DNA of 64,000 nt from Methylobacterium organophilum (lineage in GTDB: Bacteria > Pseudomonadota > Alphaproteobacteria > Rhizobiales > Beijerinckiaceae), in contig NZ_BPQV01000002.1 in the NCBI RefSeq assembly GCF_022179465.1, forward strand, positions 310,001 through 374,000, read 5' to 3'. Shown piece by piece: positions 1-11,432 of the stretch. The number at the start of each line of letters is the position of its first letter. Position 1 is the stretch's first letter. The notes beneath the pieces were generated by a model. It was not told the DNA's origin. It saw nothing but the letters and a program-made list of their open reading frames with translations, and did not search any database. The translations under genes were made by a program, and so were the position numbers.

Positions 1-485
1 CCGAGATCGGCGAGCGGCAGCTCGATCCGACTCGGCAGGCCCTCCTTCACGTCGGGCAGGTCGATCGGCACCGTGGTGCCGTCCGGGCTCGGGACGCCGA
101 GGATGCCGCGGAAGCGCTTGCGCCCGTCGAGGGGGCGGGCGAGCTCGACCTTGGCCTCGTAGCCGGCCCAGCGCTCGAAATCGGAGACGCGCACCAGCGG
201 GCGATCGATGCCGGGCGAGGAGATCTCGAGGTAATAGGCCCCGCCGATCGGGTCCTCTAGGTCGAGGATCGGCGAGATGGCGCGGCTCACGGCCTCGCAA
301 TCGTCGACGCTCATGGTGCCGTCCGGCCGCTCGGCCATGATCTGCACCGTGCAGCCCTGCGTGGTCGAGATCTTCACCCGCACGAGGCGGAAGCCGAGGC
401 CCTCGATCGGCCCCTCGACCACCTGAGTGACCCGTGCGGCGACGCCGCTCTCCACGACAAGACGCTTCTCGGTGGTCTCCGCCAT
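1..485 (-). CDS. rimP: ribosome maturation factor RimP (3' end beyond window)
   Basis: RimP assists assembly of the 30S ribosomal subunit in the cytoplasm. The visible 161 codons begin with [14 protein letters not shown] and carry the family's N-terminal alpha/beta domain, including the signature SSPGIDRPL about residue 100 and an acidic DDCEAISRAI segment. The C-terminal SH3-like domain continues past the left edge, so the gene is incomplete here. In related genomes rimP heads the rimP-nusA-infB operon, so nusA is expected to the left (inference). The start is the ATG at 485; no nearby upstream alternative looks better. Confidence 0.93.
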   Translation of the reverse strand, partial: MAETTEKRLVVESGVAARVTQVVEGPIEGLGFRLVRVKISTTQGCTVQIMAERPDGTMSVDDCEAVSRAISPILDLEDPIGGAYYLEISSPGIDRPLVRVSDFERWAGYEAKVELARPLDGRKRFRGILGVPSPDGTTVPIDLPDVKEGLPSRIELPLADL

Positions 486-819
486 GCCTGCGCTCGGCCG
501 TTCGTCCGTATCAGTAAGTTGAACGCTCTGGAGCCGTGCCCCATCGGGCCCGATCCCAAATCATCGCTTCGCCGCGCGCAGGGACGCCGAAGGGGAATCC
601 GTTCGGCGAAGCGCGCGCCGGCTACGGCCAAGGCTCGCGGGAAATAAAAAAGAGCGGACCCGGTGGGGCCCACTCCCGCAAGCAGTCTAACGACCGCAAC
701 CAGAATGTAGCGCTTCAGGTAGCCCCCTTCGCGCTTCGATTCAAGGGCTTTGCGCACGCCGCCCGCATCGAGCGGGCGGAACGCGGCGGTATTGCTTGCC
801 CGGGGCCGGCCCCTCCGGT
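486..819. other. intergenic region without a gene
   Basis: This 334-base gap lies between the rimP start and the ompW-like stop. It must hold the rimP promoter, but I cannot point to convincing -35/-10 boxes. The only clear structure is the hairpin with a T-run at 646-675. The long open frames through it on both strands are extensions of frames shadowing the neighbouring genes. Confidence 0.6.
646..675 (-). terminator. intrinsic terminator of the OmpW-family gene
   Basis: Read on the minus strand, a 10-bp stem (652-661 pairing with 666-675, two G-T wobbles, four-base loop) is followed by six T. It lies about 145 bases beyond the ompW-like stop codon, the right direction and order for a Rho-independent terminator. 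Confidence 0.7.
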
Positions 820-1503
820 TCAGAACTTGTAGGTGATGCCGCCGCCGAAGATCCACGGATCGATGTCGATCCGGCCGCGCACCACCCCCGCGCTCAGCTT
901 CACCTTGGTGTCGAGGAAGAGCTTCTTCACGTCGAGGTTCACACCCCAATGTTCGTCGAGCATGTAGTCGAAGCCGGCCTGCAGGGCGGGCGCGAAGCTG
1001 TTGCTCAGGCGCAGGCCCGTGAAGCCGCCCCGCGCCTGTTCGTCGAAGAAGATCGAGTAGTTCACGCCGGCGCCGAGATAGGGCTTGAACGGGCCGAATC
1101 CGTCGAAGTGATACTGCAGGGTCAGCGTCGGCGGCAGGATCCAAGTGGTGCCGATGCGCGTGTCCGCGAGACTTCCAGCCCCCTGGATGCCGTGCCGCGT
1201 GACGCCGAGGATCAGCTCCGCGGCGACGTTCTTCGTGAAGAAGTAGGAGATGTCGAGTTCGGGGATAACCGTGTCGGTGATGTCGACCCCCGCGCCGGCG
1301 AGGGGCACCCCACCCGCCGAAAGACGGGCACCCGCGTCGGGCCTCACGTCGAGGACGCGCAGGCGCACCATCCAGGGCGACCACGGAGCCGGGAGGGTGA
1401 CAGCGACGGGCTCGGCGCGGGACGGCAGATCGGCGGAATGGGCGGCTGGCGCCATGACACAGAGGCCGGCGGCCACGGCAAGGGCGTTGATCCTGGTGGA
1501 CAT
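820..1503 (-). CDS. OmpW-family outer membrane protein
   Basis: A 227-residue OmpW-type small beta-barrel porin of the outer membrane. OmpW proteins are eight-stranded barrels with a hydrophobic channel. An N-terminal signal peptide (hydrophobic residues about 5-22, likely cleaved after AAHSA) is followed by alternating barrel strands. The segment FKPYLGAGVNYS matches the OmpW signature, and the protein ends in Phe (YKF), the usual C-terminal signal for BAM insertion. It is monocistronic, with its own terminator downstream. The true ligand is unknown. Confidence 0.87.
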   Translation of the reverse strand: MSTRINALAVAAGLCVMAPAAHSADLPSRAEPVAVTLPAPWSPWMVRLRVLDVRPDAGARLSAGGVPLAGAGVDITDTVIPELDISYFFTKNVAAELILGVTRHGIQGAGSLADTRIGTTWILPPTLTLQYHFDGFGPFKPYLGAGVNYSIFFDEQARGGFTGLRLSNSFAPALQAGFDYMLDEHWGVNLDVKKLFLDTKVKLSAGVVRGRIDIDPWIFGGGITYKF

Positions 1504-1627
1504 GGGGAGTCGTCGATCCGTACGTCGCGTGAGGAAGGCACCGGCAAGCCGGCCTCCCTCAAGAACGTCGTCCGTCGAGCCCCCTCCTTGATCCGGATCA
1601 AAGGCCGAGCTTACCGCGGCGCGCGCC

Positions 1628-3058
1628 TCAGCCCGGCAGCACCGGCGGGTGATAGGGCAGGGTGAAAGCCAGGGCCCAGAGCAGGAACAGCACCACCGGC
1701 AGGTGGAAGATCAGCTGCAGGAAGCTGAAGCCGACGATATCGCGCGCCTTCAGGCCGAGGATGCCGAGAAGGGGCAGCATGAAGAACGGGTTGATCAGGT
1801 TCGGCAGCGCCTCGGCGGCGTTGTAGACCTGCACGGCCCAGCCGAGATGCACCTTCAGCTCGTTGGCCGCCTGCATCACGTAGGGCGCCTCCAGCAGCCA
1901 CTTGCCGCCGCCCGAGGGGATGAAGAAGCCGAGCACGGCCGAATACACGCCCATCGAGAGCGGGAAGCTGCCCGCCGTGTTCAGCGAGACAAAGGCGTGG
2001 GTGATGACGTCGGCCACGCTGGTGCCGCCCGTGTTCTTGGCGCCGGTGAGGATCGCGGCGATGGCGGCGTAGAACGGGAACTGGATCAGGATGCCCGAGG
2101 TCGCCGGCACGGCCTTGCCGAGCGCCCGCAGGAAGCGCTTCGGCCGCCAGTGCAACACGAAGCCGAGCATCAGGAACAGGAAATTGTAGGTGTTGAGGTT
2201 GGAGATCGCGATCTTCCAGTCCTGCCGGCCGAATTCCTGGATCAGCCAGCCCGCGGCGAGGGCGCCGATCAGCAGGGTGAGGACGGGGGCGTGCTCCAGC
2301 CACTCGCCGGGCTGGCGCGGCGGCTCGACATCCGTGCTCTCGGGCGTGGGGTCGATCCCGAGATCCTGCGCCGTCACCGCGCTCTCCCGGCTCGGGGCGG
2401 AGGCGACGGCGATCACCGTCGAGATCACCACCAGGACGAGGGCGATCAGCATCGACTGCCAGAGGAAGATGGTCTCGCTGAAGGGGATCACGCCGGTGAT
2501 CGGCAGCAGACTCGGCGGCAGGCTCTTCGGATTGGCCTGGAGCTGGGCCGCGGAGGAGGACAGGCCCATTGCCCAGGTCGCCCCGAGGCCGAGATAGGCG
2601 GCCGCGCCGGCCGCGCGGTAATCGACACGCAGATCCGCGCGCCGGGCGAGCGCCCGCACCAGCAAGCCGCCGAAGATCAGGCTCAGGCCCCAGCTCAGGA
2701 GCGAGGTGAGCATGGTCACGAGCGCCACGAAGCCAATGGCGGCGCGCTCGCTCTTCGGCACCACGGCGCAGCGCTCGATCAGGGCCTGGACGGGCGCCGA
2801 GGTCGCCACGACGTAGCCGCCGATGGTCACGAAGACCATCTGCATGGTGAAGGGGATCAGGCTCCAGAAGCCGTCGCCGAAGCTCTTGGTGACGCTTTGC
2901 ACCGGCGCCCCGTTCAGGAGGGCGGCGGCGGCGACGATCACCACCGCGACCGCCACGAATACGAAGGCGTCCGGGAACCACTTCTCCGCCCAGTCGGTGA
3001 AGCGCAAAGCCCAGCGGGCGAGCGTCTTGTCTTCCTGCCGGCTCGTGTCTGGCGTCAT
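1628..3058 (-). CDS. AtoE-type short-chain fatty acid transporter
   Basis: A 476-residue polytopic inner-membrane protein of the AtoE / short-chain fatty acid transporter family, which takes up acetoacetate, butyrate and similar acids. About 10-12 hydrophobic segments are visible. Family-type stretches include SLIPFTMQMVFVTIGGYVVA, FIPSGGGKWLLEAPYV and INPFFMLPLLGILGLKARDI. I chose the ATG at 3058 (MTPDTSRQ) because the family begins with a short polar N-terminus and upstream codons do not look coding; GGGAG lies about 14 bases upstream. No acyl-CoA transferase genes flank it, so the substrate is inferred from family only. Confidence 0.85.
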   Translation of the reverse strand: MTPDTSRQEDKTLARWALRFTDWAEKWFPDAFVFVAVAVVIVAAAALLNGAPVQSVTKSFGDGFWSLIPFTMQMVFVTIGGYVVATSAPVQALIERCAVVPKSERAAIGFVALVTMLTSLLSWGLSLIFGGLLVRALARRADLRVDYRAAGAAAYLGLGATWAMGLSSSAAQLQANPKSLPPSLLPITGVIPFSETIFLWQSMLIALVLVVISTVIAVASAPSRESAVTAQDLGIDPTPESTDVEPPRQPGEWLEHAPVLTLLIGALAAGWLIQEFGRQDWKIAISNLNTYNFLFLMLGFVLHWRPKRFLRALGKAVPATSGILIQFPFYAAIAAILTGAKNTGGTSVADVITHAFVSLNTAGSFPLSMGVYSAVLGFFIPSGGGKWLLEAPYVMQAANELKVHLGWAVQVYNAAEALPNLINPFFMLPLLGILGLKARDIVGFSFLQLIFHLPVVLFLLWALAFTLPYHPPVLPG

Positions 3059-3150
3059 CGGACCCGTTCGCTCCCTGTCCCGGAGCTTTTGGCCGCCCCG
3101 TGGGTGCCATGGTGGCCAAGACCAGCCCCGGCTCAAGGGCCACGGCCACC

Positions 3151-3825
3151 TCAGCCGGGACGAACCTGCAGGAAATCCACTGCCTGTAGCGCCCCCTCGA
3201 CGAACACCCCCGCCGTCAGGGCGCCCCCATAGACGGCGCCCGTATCGAGGTTGGTGCGGAAGCGCCGCAGCTCCGGCCGGCCGCGCGTCTGCGGCGTATG
3301 GCCGTGGACGACGTGGCGGCCGAAATCATGGTCCACGCTGAGGAAGGGCTCGCGGATCCAGAGATGCGTCTCCGCATCCGATTCGGGCGGTGGCCGATCC
3401 GGCCGCAGGCCCGCATGGACGTACCAGTGCCGCTCGTCCGCATGCAGGGTCGGCAACGCCTCGATCCAGTCGAGCACGTCGCCGGAGATCTCCTCCGGGC
3501 CGCTGACGCCGAAGGATTCGAGCGTCTGCGCCCCGCCGTTGGAGACCCAGTGCCCGAGGGCGCCGCGCTCGCGCAGCGTGTCGCGCAGCATGGCCTCGTG
3601 ATTGCCCATCAGGCAGGTCACGGCCTCGGGCTCCCGCCATTGCAGCTTGCGCAGGGTCTCGATCACCCGGGCGCTGTCGGGGCCGCGGTCGATGTAGTCG
3701 CCGAGGAAAACGAGCTTCCTGGCCCGTCCCGCCGTATGGGCCTCGATGCGGTCGAGCAGCCCGTCCAGCAGATCGGCGCAGCCGTGGATGTCGCCGACGG
3801 CGTAGGTGAGCGTCTCCCCGGTCAT
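3151..3825 (-). CDS. metallophosphoesterase (Ser/Thr phosphatase / ApaH-like)
   Basis: A 224-residue calcineurin-like phosphoesterase with a dinuclear metal site. All signature blocks are present: GDIHGCADLL near residue 13, GDYIDRGPDS, GNHEAML, VHAG and VVHGHTP. This set is shared by bacterial Ser/Thr protein phosphatases (PrpA/PrpE type) and symmetric Ap4A hydrolases, so it may act on phosphoproteins or dinucleoside polyphosphates; sequence alone does not decide. The ATG at 3825 is used because it sits just before the first catalytic strand. Transcribed leftward, 92 bases before the AtoE-like gene. Confidence 0.85.
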   Translation of the reverse strand: MTGETLTYAVGDIHGCADLLDGLLDRIEAHTAGRARKLVFLGDYIDRGPDSARVIETLRKLQWREPEAVTCLMGNHEAMLRDTLRERGALGHWVSNGGAQTLESFGVSGPEEISGDVLDWIEALPTLHADERHWYVHAGLRPDRPPPESDAETHLWIREPFLSVDHDFGRHVVHGHTPQTRGRPELRRFRTNLDTGAVYGGALTAGVFVEGALQAVDFLQVRPG

Positions 3826-3905
3826 GGCATTGTTGTCGGGGGAATCTCGCCGGGGGGCAAGGTCGGGAGAGGCACAGGGGGCCAAGGGCCACCCGGTTCG
3901 CCTCA

Positions 3906-3924
3906 CCCCCTCCCGAAGAGGGGG
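3906..3924. repeat. GC-rich palindrome
   Basis: CCCCCTC pairs with GAGGGGG around a five-base loop. It resembles the short CCCTC/GAGGG intergenic palindromes common in high-GC alphaproteobacteria and lies between two divergent genes. There is no T-run, so a terminator role is not supported. Confidence 0.4.
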
Positions 3925-4081
3925 CGCCTAACCCGAAAGAGACGGGTGCCGGCGAACGGGGCGCCGCGTTCGTTTCCCAGGACTGCCCTTCGGGATGCCG
4001 GCCGGCTCGGGCCGCAGAACCGGCGTACGTGGAGGGCGGGATCGCAGCAGCACGCGCGGGGCATCCGAAAGGTCGGCTTCC

Positions 4082-4573
4082 ATGCGGATCGCATTCGCAG
4101 CCCTCGTCGTCACCATGTCGGCCACGATCTTGGCCCCCACCCCGGCCCTTGCCCAGGACGGCGGGAAGGCCGCGCTGGACCGGCTGAAGGCCGCCCCCGT
4201 GCCGAGCCAGCAGGGGGATCTCGACACGATGGGCTTGGCCTCGGCCCATCGCGAGCGGGCCGAGAGCATCGATCAGCGCACCTCGGGGCTGTGGCAGTCC
4301 TGGCTCGTCTCGATCTGCGAGGGCTGCGGCCCCGAGCGGCATCTCTACTCGGACAGGGACACCCAGGACTTCATGCGACGCCAGAGCCGCCGCGCCGCCG
4401 AGAAGGGCGACGCGAAACCCGACGGGACGGCGGAGGGCAAACCCGAGGGGAAGGCACGGCGCTACGTCTATTTCCCGCCCGCCGGGATCGTCCGGGTCGG
4501 CGCGTCGGGCAGCCTCTACAACGACCTCTCGAACCACAACATCGATCAGATCCGGCGCGACCCGAACCGGTGA
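4082..4573 (+). CDS. exported protein of unknown function
   Basis: A 163-residue protein with a clear signal peptide (MRIAFAALVVTMSATILAPT, then ALAQDGG cleavage site). The mature part has two Cys in IGlu-like context ICEGCGP near the middle, a Lys/Glu-rich stretch (KPDGTAEGKPEGK) and a C-terminal Tyr/Asn-rich segment. I do not recognise a family. The ICEGCG motif resembles the C-terminal ICIGCGAQ of the small exported protein at 50724-50990, which may be chance. The longer upstream frame is rejected because the hydrophobic signal sequence starts at 4082. Confidence 0.75.
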   Translation: MRIAFAALVVTMSATILAPTPALAQDGGKAALDRLKAAPVPSQQGDLDTMGLASAHRERAESIDQRTSGLWQSWLVSICEGCGPERHLYSDRDTQDFMRRQSRRAAEKGDAKPDGTAEGKPEGKARRYVYFPPAGIVRVGASGSLYNDLSNHNIDQIRRDPNR

Positions 4574-4590
4574 GCGCGGCCCGATAAACC

Positions 4591-4624
4591 GGGAAGCCCG
4601 GGCGCAACCGCGCCCGGGCTTCCC
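4591..4624. terminator. bidirectional hairpin between convergent genes
   Basis: A perfect 15-bp inverted repeat (4591-4605 with 4610-4624, loop AACC) sits between the stop codons of the exported protein and clpB, which converge here. There is no long T-run on either side, so it is a strong hairpin of probable terminator or mRNA-end function. Confidence 0.7.
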
Positions 4625-4633
4625 GCGACCGGA

Positions 4634-7258
<2,625 letters not shown>

Positions 7259-7380
7259 GCGTCGTTTCCTTTCCCGGACCGGACGTCCCGCCCGCCTCGA
7301 CGGCACGGCGCGCCCGACACGAACGCCCGCGGTCTCCCCGCCGGGCGGCCGGCGCTCTCCGCGAGCCGCCGGCTCCGCTG

Positions 7381-7408
7381 ATCTGGTGTTGCAGATCGGT
7401 TACACAAG
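7381..7408 (-). promoter_or_regulatory. candidate RpoH (sigma-32) promoter of clpB
   Basis: On the minus strand CTTG (7405-7408) is separated by 18 bases from CCAGAT (7381-7386). Alphaproteobacterial RpoH promoters are known to use CTTG, 17-18 bases, then a CCATAT-like box. The implied leader before the clpB ATG is about 115 bases. The sites are seen; the function is inferred. Confidence 0.6.
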
Positions 7409-7539
7409 GGGGTGCCGAAGCTTTGCATGACCGCTCCGCAGGGCCGACACACATGCGTGTCCCGCTAGCCGCCTGACCTTGATCTGGCGCATGGTCGCGC
7501 CCGCGACAGCGTCCCTCCTGCAAACCTGTCCGGAGAGCC

Positions 7540-8322
7540 ATGAGCCCCACGCCGCAGATCCACCTCGCCGCGCTCTACCGCTACCCGGTCAAAGGGCTCT
7601 CGCCCGAGCCGTTGGAGACCGCCGATCTCGAAACCAGCGGCTATTTCCCGGGCGACCGGCTCTACGCCATCGAGAACGGCCCCTCGGGCTTCGACGAGGC
7701 CGCGCCCCGTCATCTCTCCAAGCTCGCCTACCTGATGCTGATGCGCGACGAGGCACTGGCCCGGCTCAGGACCCGCTACGACGAGGCCGGCCACCGCCTG
7801 CGGATCGAGCACGATGGCGTGGTCGCGGTCGATGCCGACCTGCGGGAGGCGGAGGGGCGGGCGGCGGTCGCCAGCTTCCTGAAGGGCTTCCTGCCGGCCG
7901 AGGCCCTGCGCGGGGAGCCGCGGCTGCTCACGGCGCCGGAGGGCTACCGCTTCACGGATTCACGCATCGGCTTCGTCTCGCTCATCAACCGCGCGAGCGT
8001 CCGCGCCATCGAGGATTTCGTCGGCGCCCCGGTGGATCCCCTGCGCTTCCGCGGGAATCTCTACGTCGAGGGCCTGGAGCCCTGGGCCGAGCTGGACATG
8101 TCCGGCCGCGTGCTGGAGGCGCCGGGCGGCCTCCGCCTGAAGCTGACCACGCGGACGCTGCGCTGCGCGGCCACGAATGTCGACCCCCAGACCGGGATGC
8201 GCGACCTCGCGATCCCCCGCGCGCTGATGCAGCATCTCGGCCACGCCGATTGCGGTATCTACGCCGAGGTGATCGCAGGCGGCACGTTGAGGGCCGGCGA
8301 CGCGCTCACGCCGATCGGCTGA
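7540..8322 (+). CDS. MOSC domain-containing protein
   Basis: A 260-residue protein with an N-terminal beta-barrel domain (LAALYRYPVKGLSPEPLE) followed by a MOSC domain (about 120-260). MOSC proteins bind molybdenum cofactor or sulfur carriers, as in the molybdenum-cofactor sulfurase C-terminal domain and YcbX/YiiM. A Cys in TRTLRCAATNVDP lies in the position typical of the sulfur- or Mo-binding cysteine of the family. No molybdenum enzyme gene is adjacent. It converges with the next small gene, leaving six bases between stop codons. Confidence 0.88.
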   Translation: MSPTPQIHLAALYRYPVKGLSPEPLETADLETSGYFPGDRLYAIENGPSGFDEAAPRHLSKLAYLMLMRDEALARLRTRYDEAGHRLRIEHDGVVAVDADLREAEGRAAVASFLKGFLPAEALRGEPRLLTAPEGYRFTDSRIGFVSLINRASVRAIEDFVGAPVDPLRFRGNLYVEGLEPWAELDMSGRVLEAPGGLRLKLTTRTLRCAATNVDPQTGMRDLAIPRALMQHLGHADCGIYAEVIAGGTLRAGDALTPIG

Positions 8323-8328
8323 GCGACC

Positions 8329-8580
8329 TCAGCCGGCCTCGCCGAGCTTGAACGGCCGGGGCGGCTCGGCCATCGCGTGGCGACGCTCGCAGGTGATCTT
8401 GAGATAGCGGCCCTCGCCCCCGGGCAGGCCCGCCGCGGCCGCGGTGGCCTGGGCGTGCATCACGCATTCCATCGGCGTGCGGGCGGGAGAGACGATGACG
8501 TCGAGCGCCGTGTCGCGGGAGCAATCGACGGAAGCCAGCGACGACGCACAGACAAGGGCGACGGCGAGAAGTTCGGACAT
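8329..8580 (-). CDS. small exported protein, unknown function
   Basis: An 83-residue product: MSELLAVALVCASSLASVDC gives a short signal peptide, and the mature region has three Cys (CSRD, ECVMHAQ, ITCERRH). The pattern TPMECVMHAQATAAA...RYLKITCERR recalls small periplasmic proteins seen repeatedly in Methylobacterium and Bradyrhizobium, of unknown role. A start four codons upstream (8592, MGSVM) is possible. The far longer frame to 8748 lacks coding character. Confidence 0.7.
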   Translation of the reverse strand: MSELLAVALVCASSLASVDCSRDTALDVIVSPARTPMECVMHAQATAAAAGLPGGEGRYLKITCERRHAMAEPPRPFKLGEAG

Positions 8581-8793
8581 GACGGACCCCATTTTCGTGT
8601 TGCGAAAAGGTCCGCGGGGTTGCTCCGGCGTGCGAGGCACCGCGTGATTATTGCCTGAGCGTTTCCCTTGATTTGATTTGCTCGCAATCAACGCACGCGA
8701 CATGCCAGTTTGAAGCGGGGCGGTCGTCAGCTCAGCCTTGCGTTGCAAGCATGTCGCACTCCAACCCTCGTCCGTATCCCTGGCGGGACGGCC

Positions 8794-9003
8794 TCAGCCC
8801 CGGGCATTGAGCCAGAGCGGCTCGGGCTCGCAGGAGGGCAGCAGCGCCGCCACCGCGTCGAGATCGACGATGTAGCTCTCCGTCAACCGGTGCCAGACCT
8901 CGGAGGAGGTGGCCGCCGTCCGGCCGAGCGCCTCGAGCGTGCTCGCGAGCAGGTTCGGATTGGTGAGGGTCGGGCGCGGGGTGAGGGGATCAGCGTTGAG
9001 CAT
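8794..9003 (-). CDS. small protein of unknown function
   Basis: A 69-residue frame starting MLNADPLTPRPTLTN, with an amphipathic middle (LLASTLEALGRTAATSSEVWHRLTES) and an acidic, Leu-rich end. No signal peptide or transmembrane segment. I do not recognise it. Its composition (few Arg, ordered hydrophobic spacing) looks coding rather than a shadow, since no gene occupies the opposite strand here. It is divergent from argB. Confidence 0.5.
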   Translation of the reverse strand: MLNADPLTPRPTLTNPNLLASTLEALGRTAATSSEVWHRLTESYIVDLDAVAALLPSCEPEPLWLNARG

Positions 9004-9230
9004 GGGCGAAGAATCCCGTCTGAACAGGACGATGATCCTTCACCTTGGTTAATAGGGCATTAAACGCGATCCCACGACACGGGATGCAAAGCCGGCGAAA
9101 TGCCCGCGACGCTTCGGGAAATTCCGTCCCGACCACGCACAGGCGGTTCGCAGGAGCGCCGCCTTGCGCTAGAAGCGCCGCCGCGTCCGGGATCGCGCCC
9201 CGGGCCCGGGCCACGGAGACCAACACCGCG

Positions 9231-10127
9231 ATGACAGATTCGCTGCCGAACGTGCATGTGCGCGCCGAGATCCTGACCCAGGCGCTGCCGCACATGCAGC
9301 GCTACGATCAGGAGATCGTGGTCATCAAGTATGGCGGCCATGCCATGGGCGATCCGGCGGCGGCCGAGGATTTCGCCGAGGACATCGTGCTCCTGGAGCA
9401 GTCCGGCGTGAAGCCGATCGTCGTCCATGGCGGCGGTCCCCAGATCGGCAAGATGCTCGGCCGGCTCGGCATCGAATCCGAGTTCCGCGGCGGCCTGCGC
9501 GTCACCGATGCCGCCACCGTCGAGGTGGTCGAGATGGTTCTGGCCGGCTCGATCAACAAGCAGATCGTCGGTTGGATCTCGGCCGAGGGCGGCCGCGCCA
9601 TCGGCCTCTGCGGCAAGGACGGCAATATGGTCCGCGCCAAGCGGGCGCTGCGCACCATCAAGGATCCGGACAGCAACATCGAGCAGGCGATCGATCTCGG
9701 CCTGGTCGGCGAGCCCGAGCATGTCGAGCGCGGCGTGCTCGACGCGGTGCTGAAGGCGGAGCTGATCCCGGTTCTGGCGCCGGTCGCCTATGGGGCGGAC
9801 GGAGCGACCTACAACGTCAACGCGGATACCTTCTCCGGAGCCATCGCCGGCGCCCTGCGGGCCAAGCGCCTGCTGCTGCTGACCGATGTCCCGGGCGTCC
9901 TCGACAAGAACAAGAAGCTCATCCCCGAACTCTCCATCGAGGATTGCCGACGTCTGATCGCCGACGGCACGATCACCGCGGGCATGATCCCGAAGGTCGA
10001 GACCTGCATCTACGCCATCGAGCAGGGCGTGGAGGCCGTGGTCATTCTCGACGGCAAGGTTCCGCACGCGGCGCTGCTGGAGCTATTCACCGATTACGGT
10101 GCCGGCACCCTCATCCGCCGCGGCTGA
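9231..10127 (+). CDS. argB: acetylglutamate kinase
   Basis: A 298-residue amino-acid kinase that phosphorylates N-acetyl-L-glutamate, the second step of arginine synthesis. KYGGHAMGD and [12 protein letters not shown] are the ATP and substrate glycine loops; [15 protein letters not shown] and MIPKVETC are further family blocks. Normal full length. The ATG at 9231 ([10 protein letters not shown]) is chosen because the upstream in-frame extension is Arg/Ala-rich and not conserved in character. It is separated by 14 kb from argG, so the arginine genes are scattered. Confidence 0.97.
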   Translation: MTDSLPNVHVRAEILTQALPHMQRYDQEIVVIKYGGHAMGDPAAAEDFAEDIVLLEQSGVKPIVVHGGGPQIGKMLGRLGIESEFRGGLRVTDAATVEVVEMVLAGSINKQIVGWISAEGGRAIGLCGKDGNMVRAKRALRTIKDPDSNIEQAIDLGLVGEPEHVERGVLDAVLKAELIPVLAPVAYGADGATYNVNADTFSGAIAGALRAKRLLLLTDVPGVLDKNKKLIPELSIEDCRRLIADGTITAGMIPKVETCIYAIEQGVEAVVILDGKVPHAALLELFTDYGAGTLIRRG

Positions 10128-10148
10128 CCTGACGCGCATGGGAAGAGA

Positions 10149-10176
10149 GGGGTGATCGCTGCGACGCGATCACCCC
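10149..10176 (+). terminator. hairpin after argB
   Basis: A perfect 11-bp inverted repeat with a six-base loop begins 21 bases after the argB stop. No T-run follows, so efficiency as an intrinsic terminator is uncertain. A GTG inside it could open the next frame but is unlikely as a start for that reason. Confidence 0.5.
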
Positions 10177-10259
10177 GGAGCGTTAAGCTTCCTTTCGCAA
10201 CGCAATGGTCTATTTGTAGAGGGTGGGCGTTCCGCCCATCCTCATCCCCCCGAGGCCTC

Positions 10260-11003
10260 TTGTTCCTTCCGGGCAAAAGCCACTTCACCGCCGCCGATTC
10301 CCGCGGTTTCGATCATGTCGACACCTGGGTGTTCGACCTCGACAACACGCTCTACCCGAGCGAGGCCATGGTCTGGCCGCAGGTGGACGAGCGGATCACC
10401 CTCTACGTGATGCGCCTCTACGGGCTCGATGCGATCTCGGCCCGCGCCCTGCAGAAGCATTTCTACCACCGCTACGGCACCACCCTGAAGGCGCTGATGG
10501 TGGAGGAGGGCGTCGACCCGCACGACTTCCTCGATTTCGCCCACGACATCGATCACTCGACGATCAAGCTCGACGACGCCCTCGGCGCCTCGATCGAGCG
10601 GCTGCCCGGGCGCAAACTGATCCTCACCAACGGCTCGCGCCGGCACGCGGAGAACGTGGCGCGCAAGCTCGGCATCCTCGACCATTTCGAGGACGTGTTC
10701 GACATCGCCGCCGCCGATTTCGTGCCCAAGCCCGAGCGCACCACCTACGAGCGCTTTCTCGACCGGCACGGCGTCGACCCGGCCCGTGCCGCCCTGTTCG
10801 AGGACATCGCCCGCAACCTCCTAGTGCCGCACGATCTCGGCATGTCCACCGTGCTGGTGGTGCCGCAGACCCCGGACCCGTTCCGCGAGCGCTTCGAGCA
10901 GGAGGCGGTGAAGGAGCCGCATATCGACCACATCACCAACGACCTCGCCGGCTTCCTGCGCGACTGCGTGCAGCCGGTCGCGACCCTCCCCACCGGCAAG
11001 TGA
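10260..11003 (+). CDS. pyrimidine 5'-nucleotidase (HAD superfamily)
   Basis: A HAD phosphatase of the SDT1/pyrimidine 5'-nucleotidase subfamily, expected to dephosphorylate UMP/CMP-type nucleotides. Motif I DLDNTLYP, motif II LILTNGS, motif III Lys in FVPKPERTTYERF and motif IV FEDIARNLLVPHDLGM are all present. There is no in-frame ATG near the N-terminus. I use TTG at 10260 (LFLPGKSHF), preceded by GAGG, giving 247 residues; GTG at 10152 is inside the argB hairpin. It overlaps the next gene by four bases. Confidence 0.85.
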   Translation: MFLPGKSHFTAADSRGFDHVDTWVFDLDNTLYPSEAMVWPQVDERITLYVMRLYGLDAISARALQKHFYHRYGTTLKALMVEEGVDPHDFLDFAHDIDHSTIKLDDALGASIERLPGRKLILTNGSRRHAENVARKLGILDHFEDVFDIAAADFVPKPERTTYERFLDRHGVDPARAALFEDIARNLLVPHDLGMSTVLVVPQTPDPFRERFEQEAVKEPHIDHITNDLAGFLRDCVQPVATLPTGK

Positions 11004-11419
11004 CCGAGGCCGGCTTCGACTGGGGAGAGCGGCGGGCCCCGAGCCTCGCCGAGATCGAGGCCCTCGCCGACGCGGCCTATGAGCGCCTGCCCGAGGCGTT
11101 CCGCCGTCTCTGCGACGGTTTGCGCATCCATGTGGACGATTTCCCCGACGAGGAGACGCTGACCGAGATGGATTGCGAGACCGCCTTCGATCTGCTCGGG
11201 CTGTTTCGCGGCGTCGGCCTCGCGCAGGCAGGCATGGTGGCGACGGGGCAGATGCCCAACGCCGTCTGGCTCTACCGCCGGCCCCTCCTCGACTACTGGG
11301 CCGAGCACGACGAGACGCTGGGCCACCTCGTCGCCCATGTCCTCATCCACGAGATCGGCCACCATTTCGGGCTGTCTGACGAGGACATGGCCGCGATCGA
11401 AGCCGCGGCCGCCGATTAG
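11000..11419 (+). CDS. small zinc metallopeptidase (zincin-like, PF06262)
   Basis: A 139-residue cytoplasmic zincin-like protein with the zinc motif HEIGHHFGLSDEDM near the C-terminus, typical of the DUF1025 minimal metallopeptidases. GTG at 11000 overlaps the TGA of the nucleotidase gene (GTGA), indicating translational coupling. The substrates of the family are unknown. Length and motif position match the family well. Confidence 0.88.
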   Translation: MTEAGFDWGERRAPSLAEIEALADAAYERLPEAFRRLCDGLRIHVDDFPDEETLTEMDCETAFDLLGLFRGVGLAQAGMVATGQMPNAVWLYRRPLLDYWAEHDETLGHLVAHVLIHEIGHHFGLSDEDMAAIEAAAAD

Positions 11420-11432
11420 GCGGCGACGGGCC

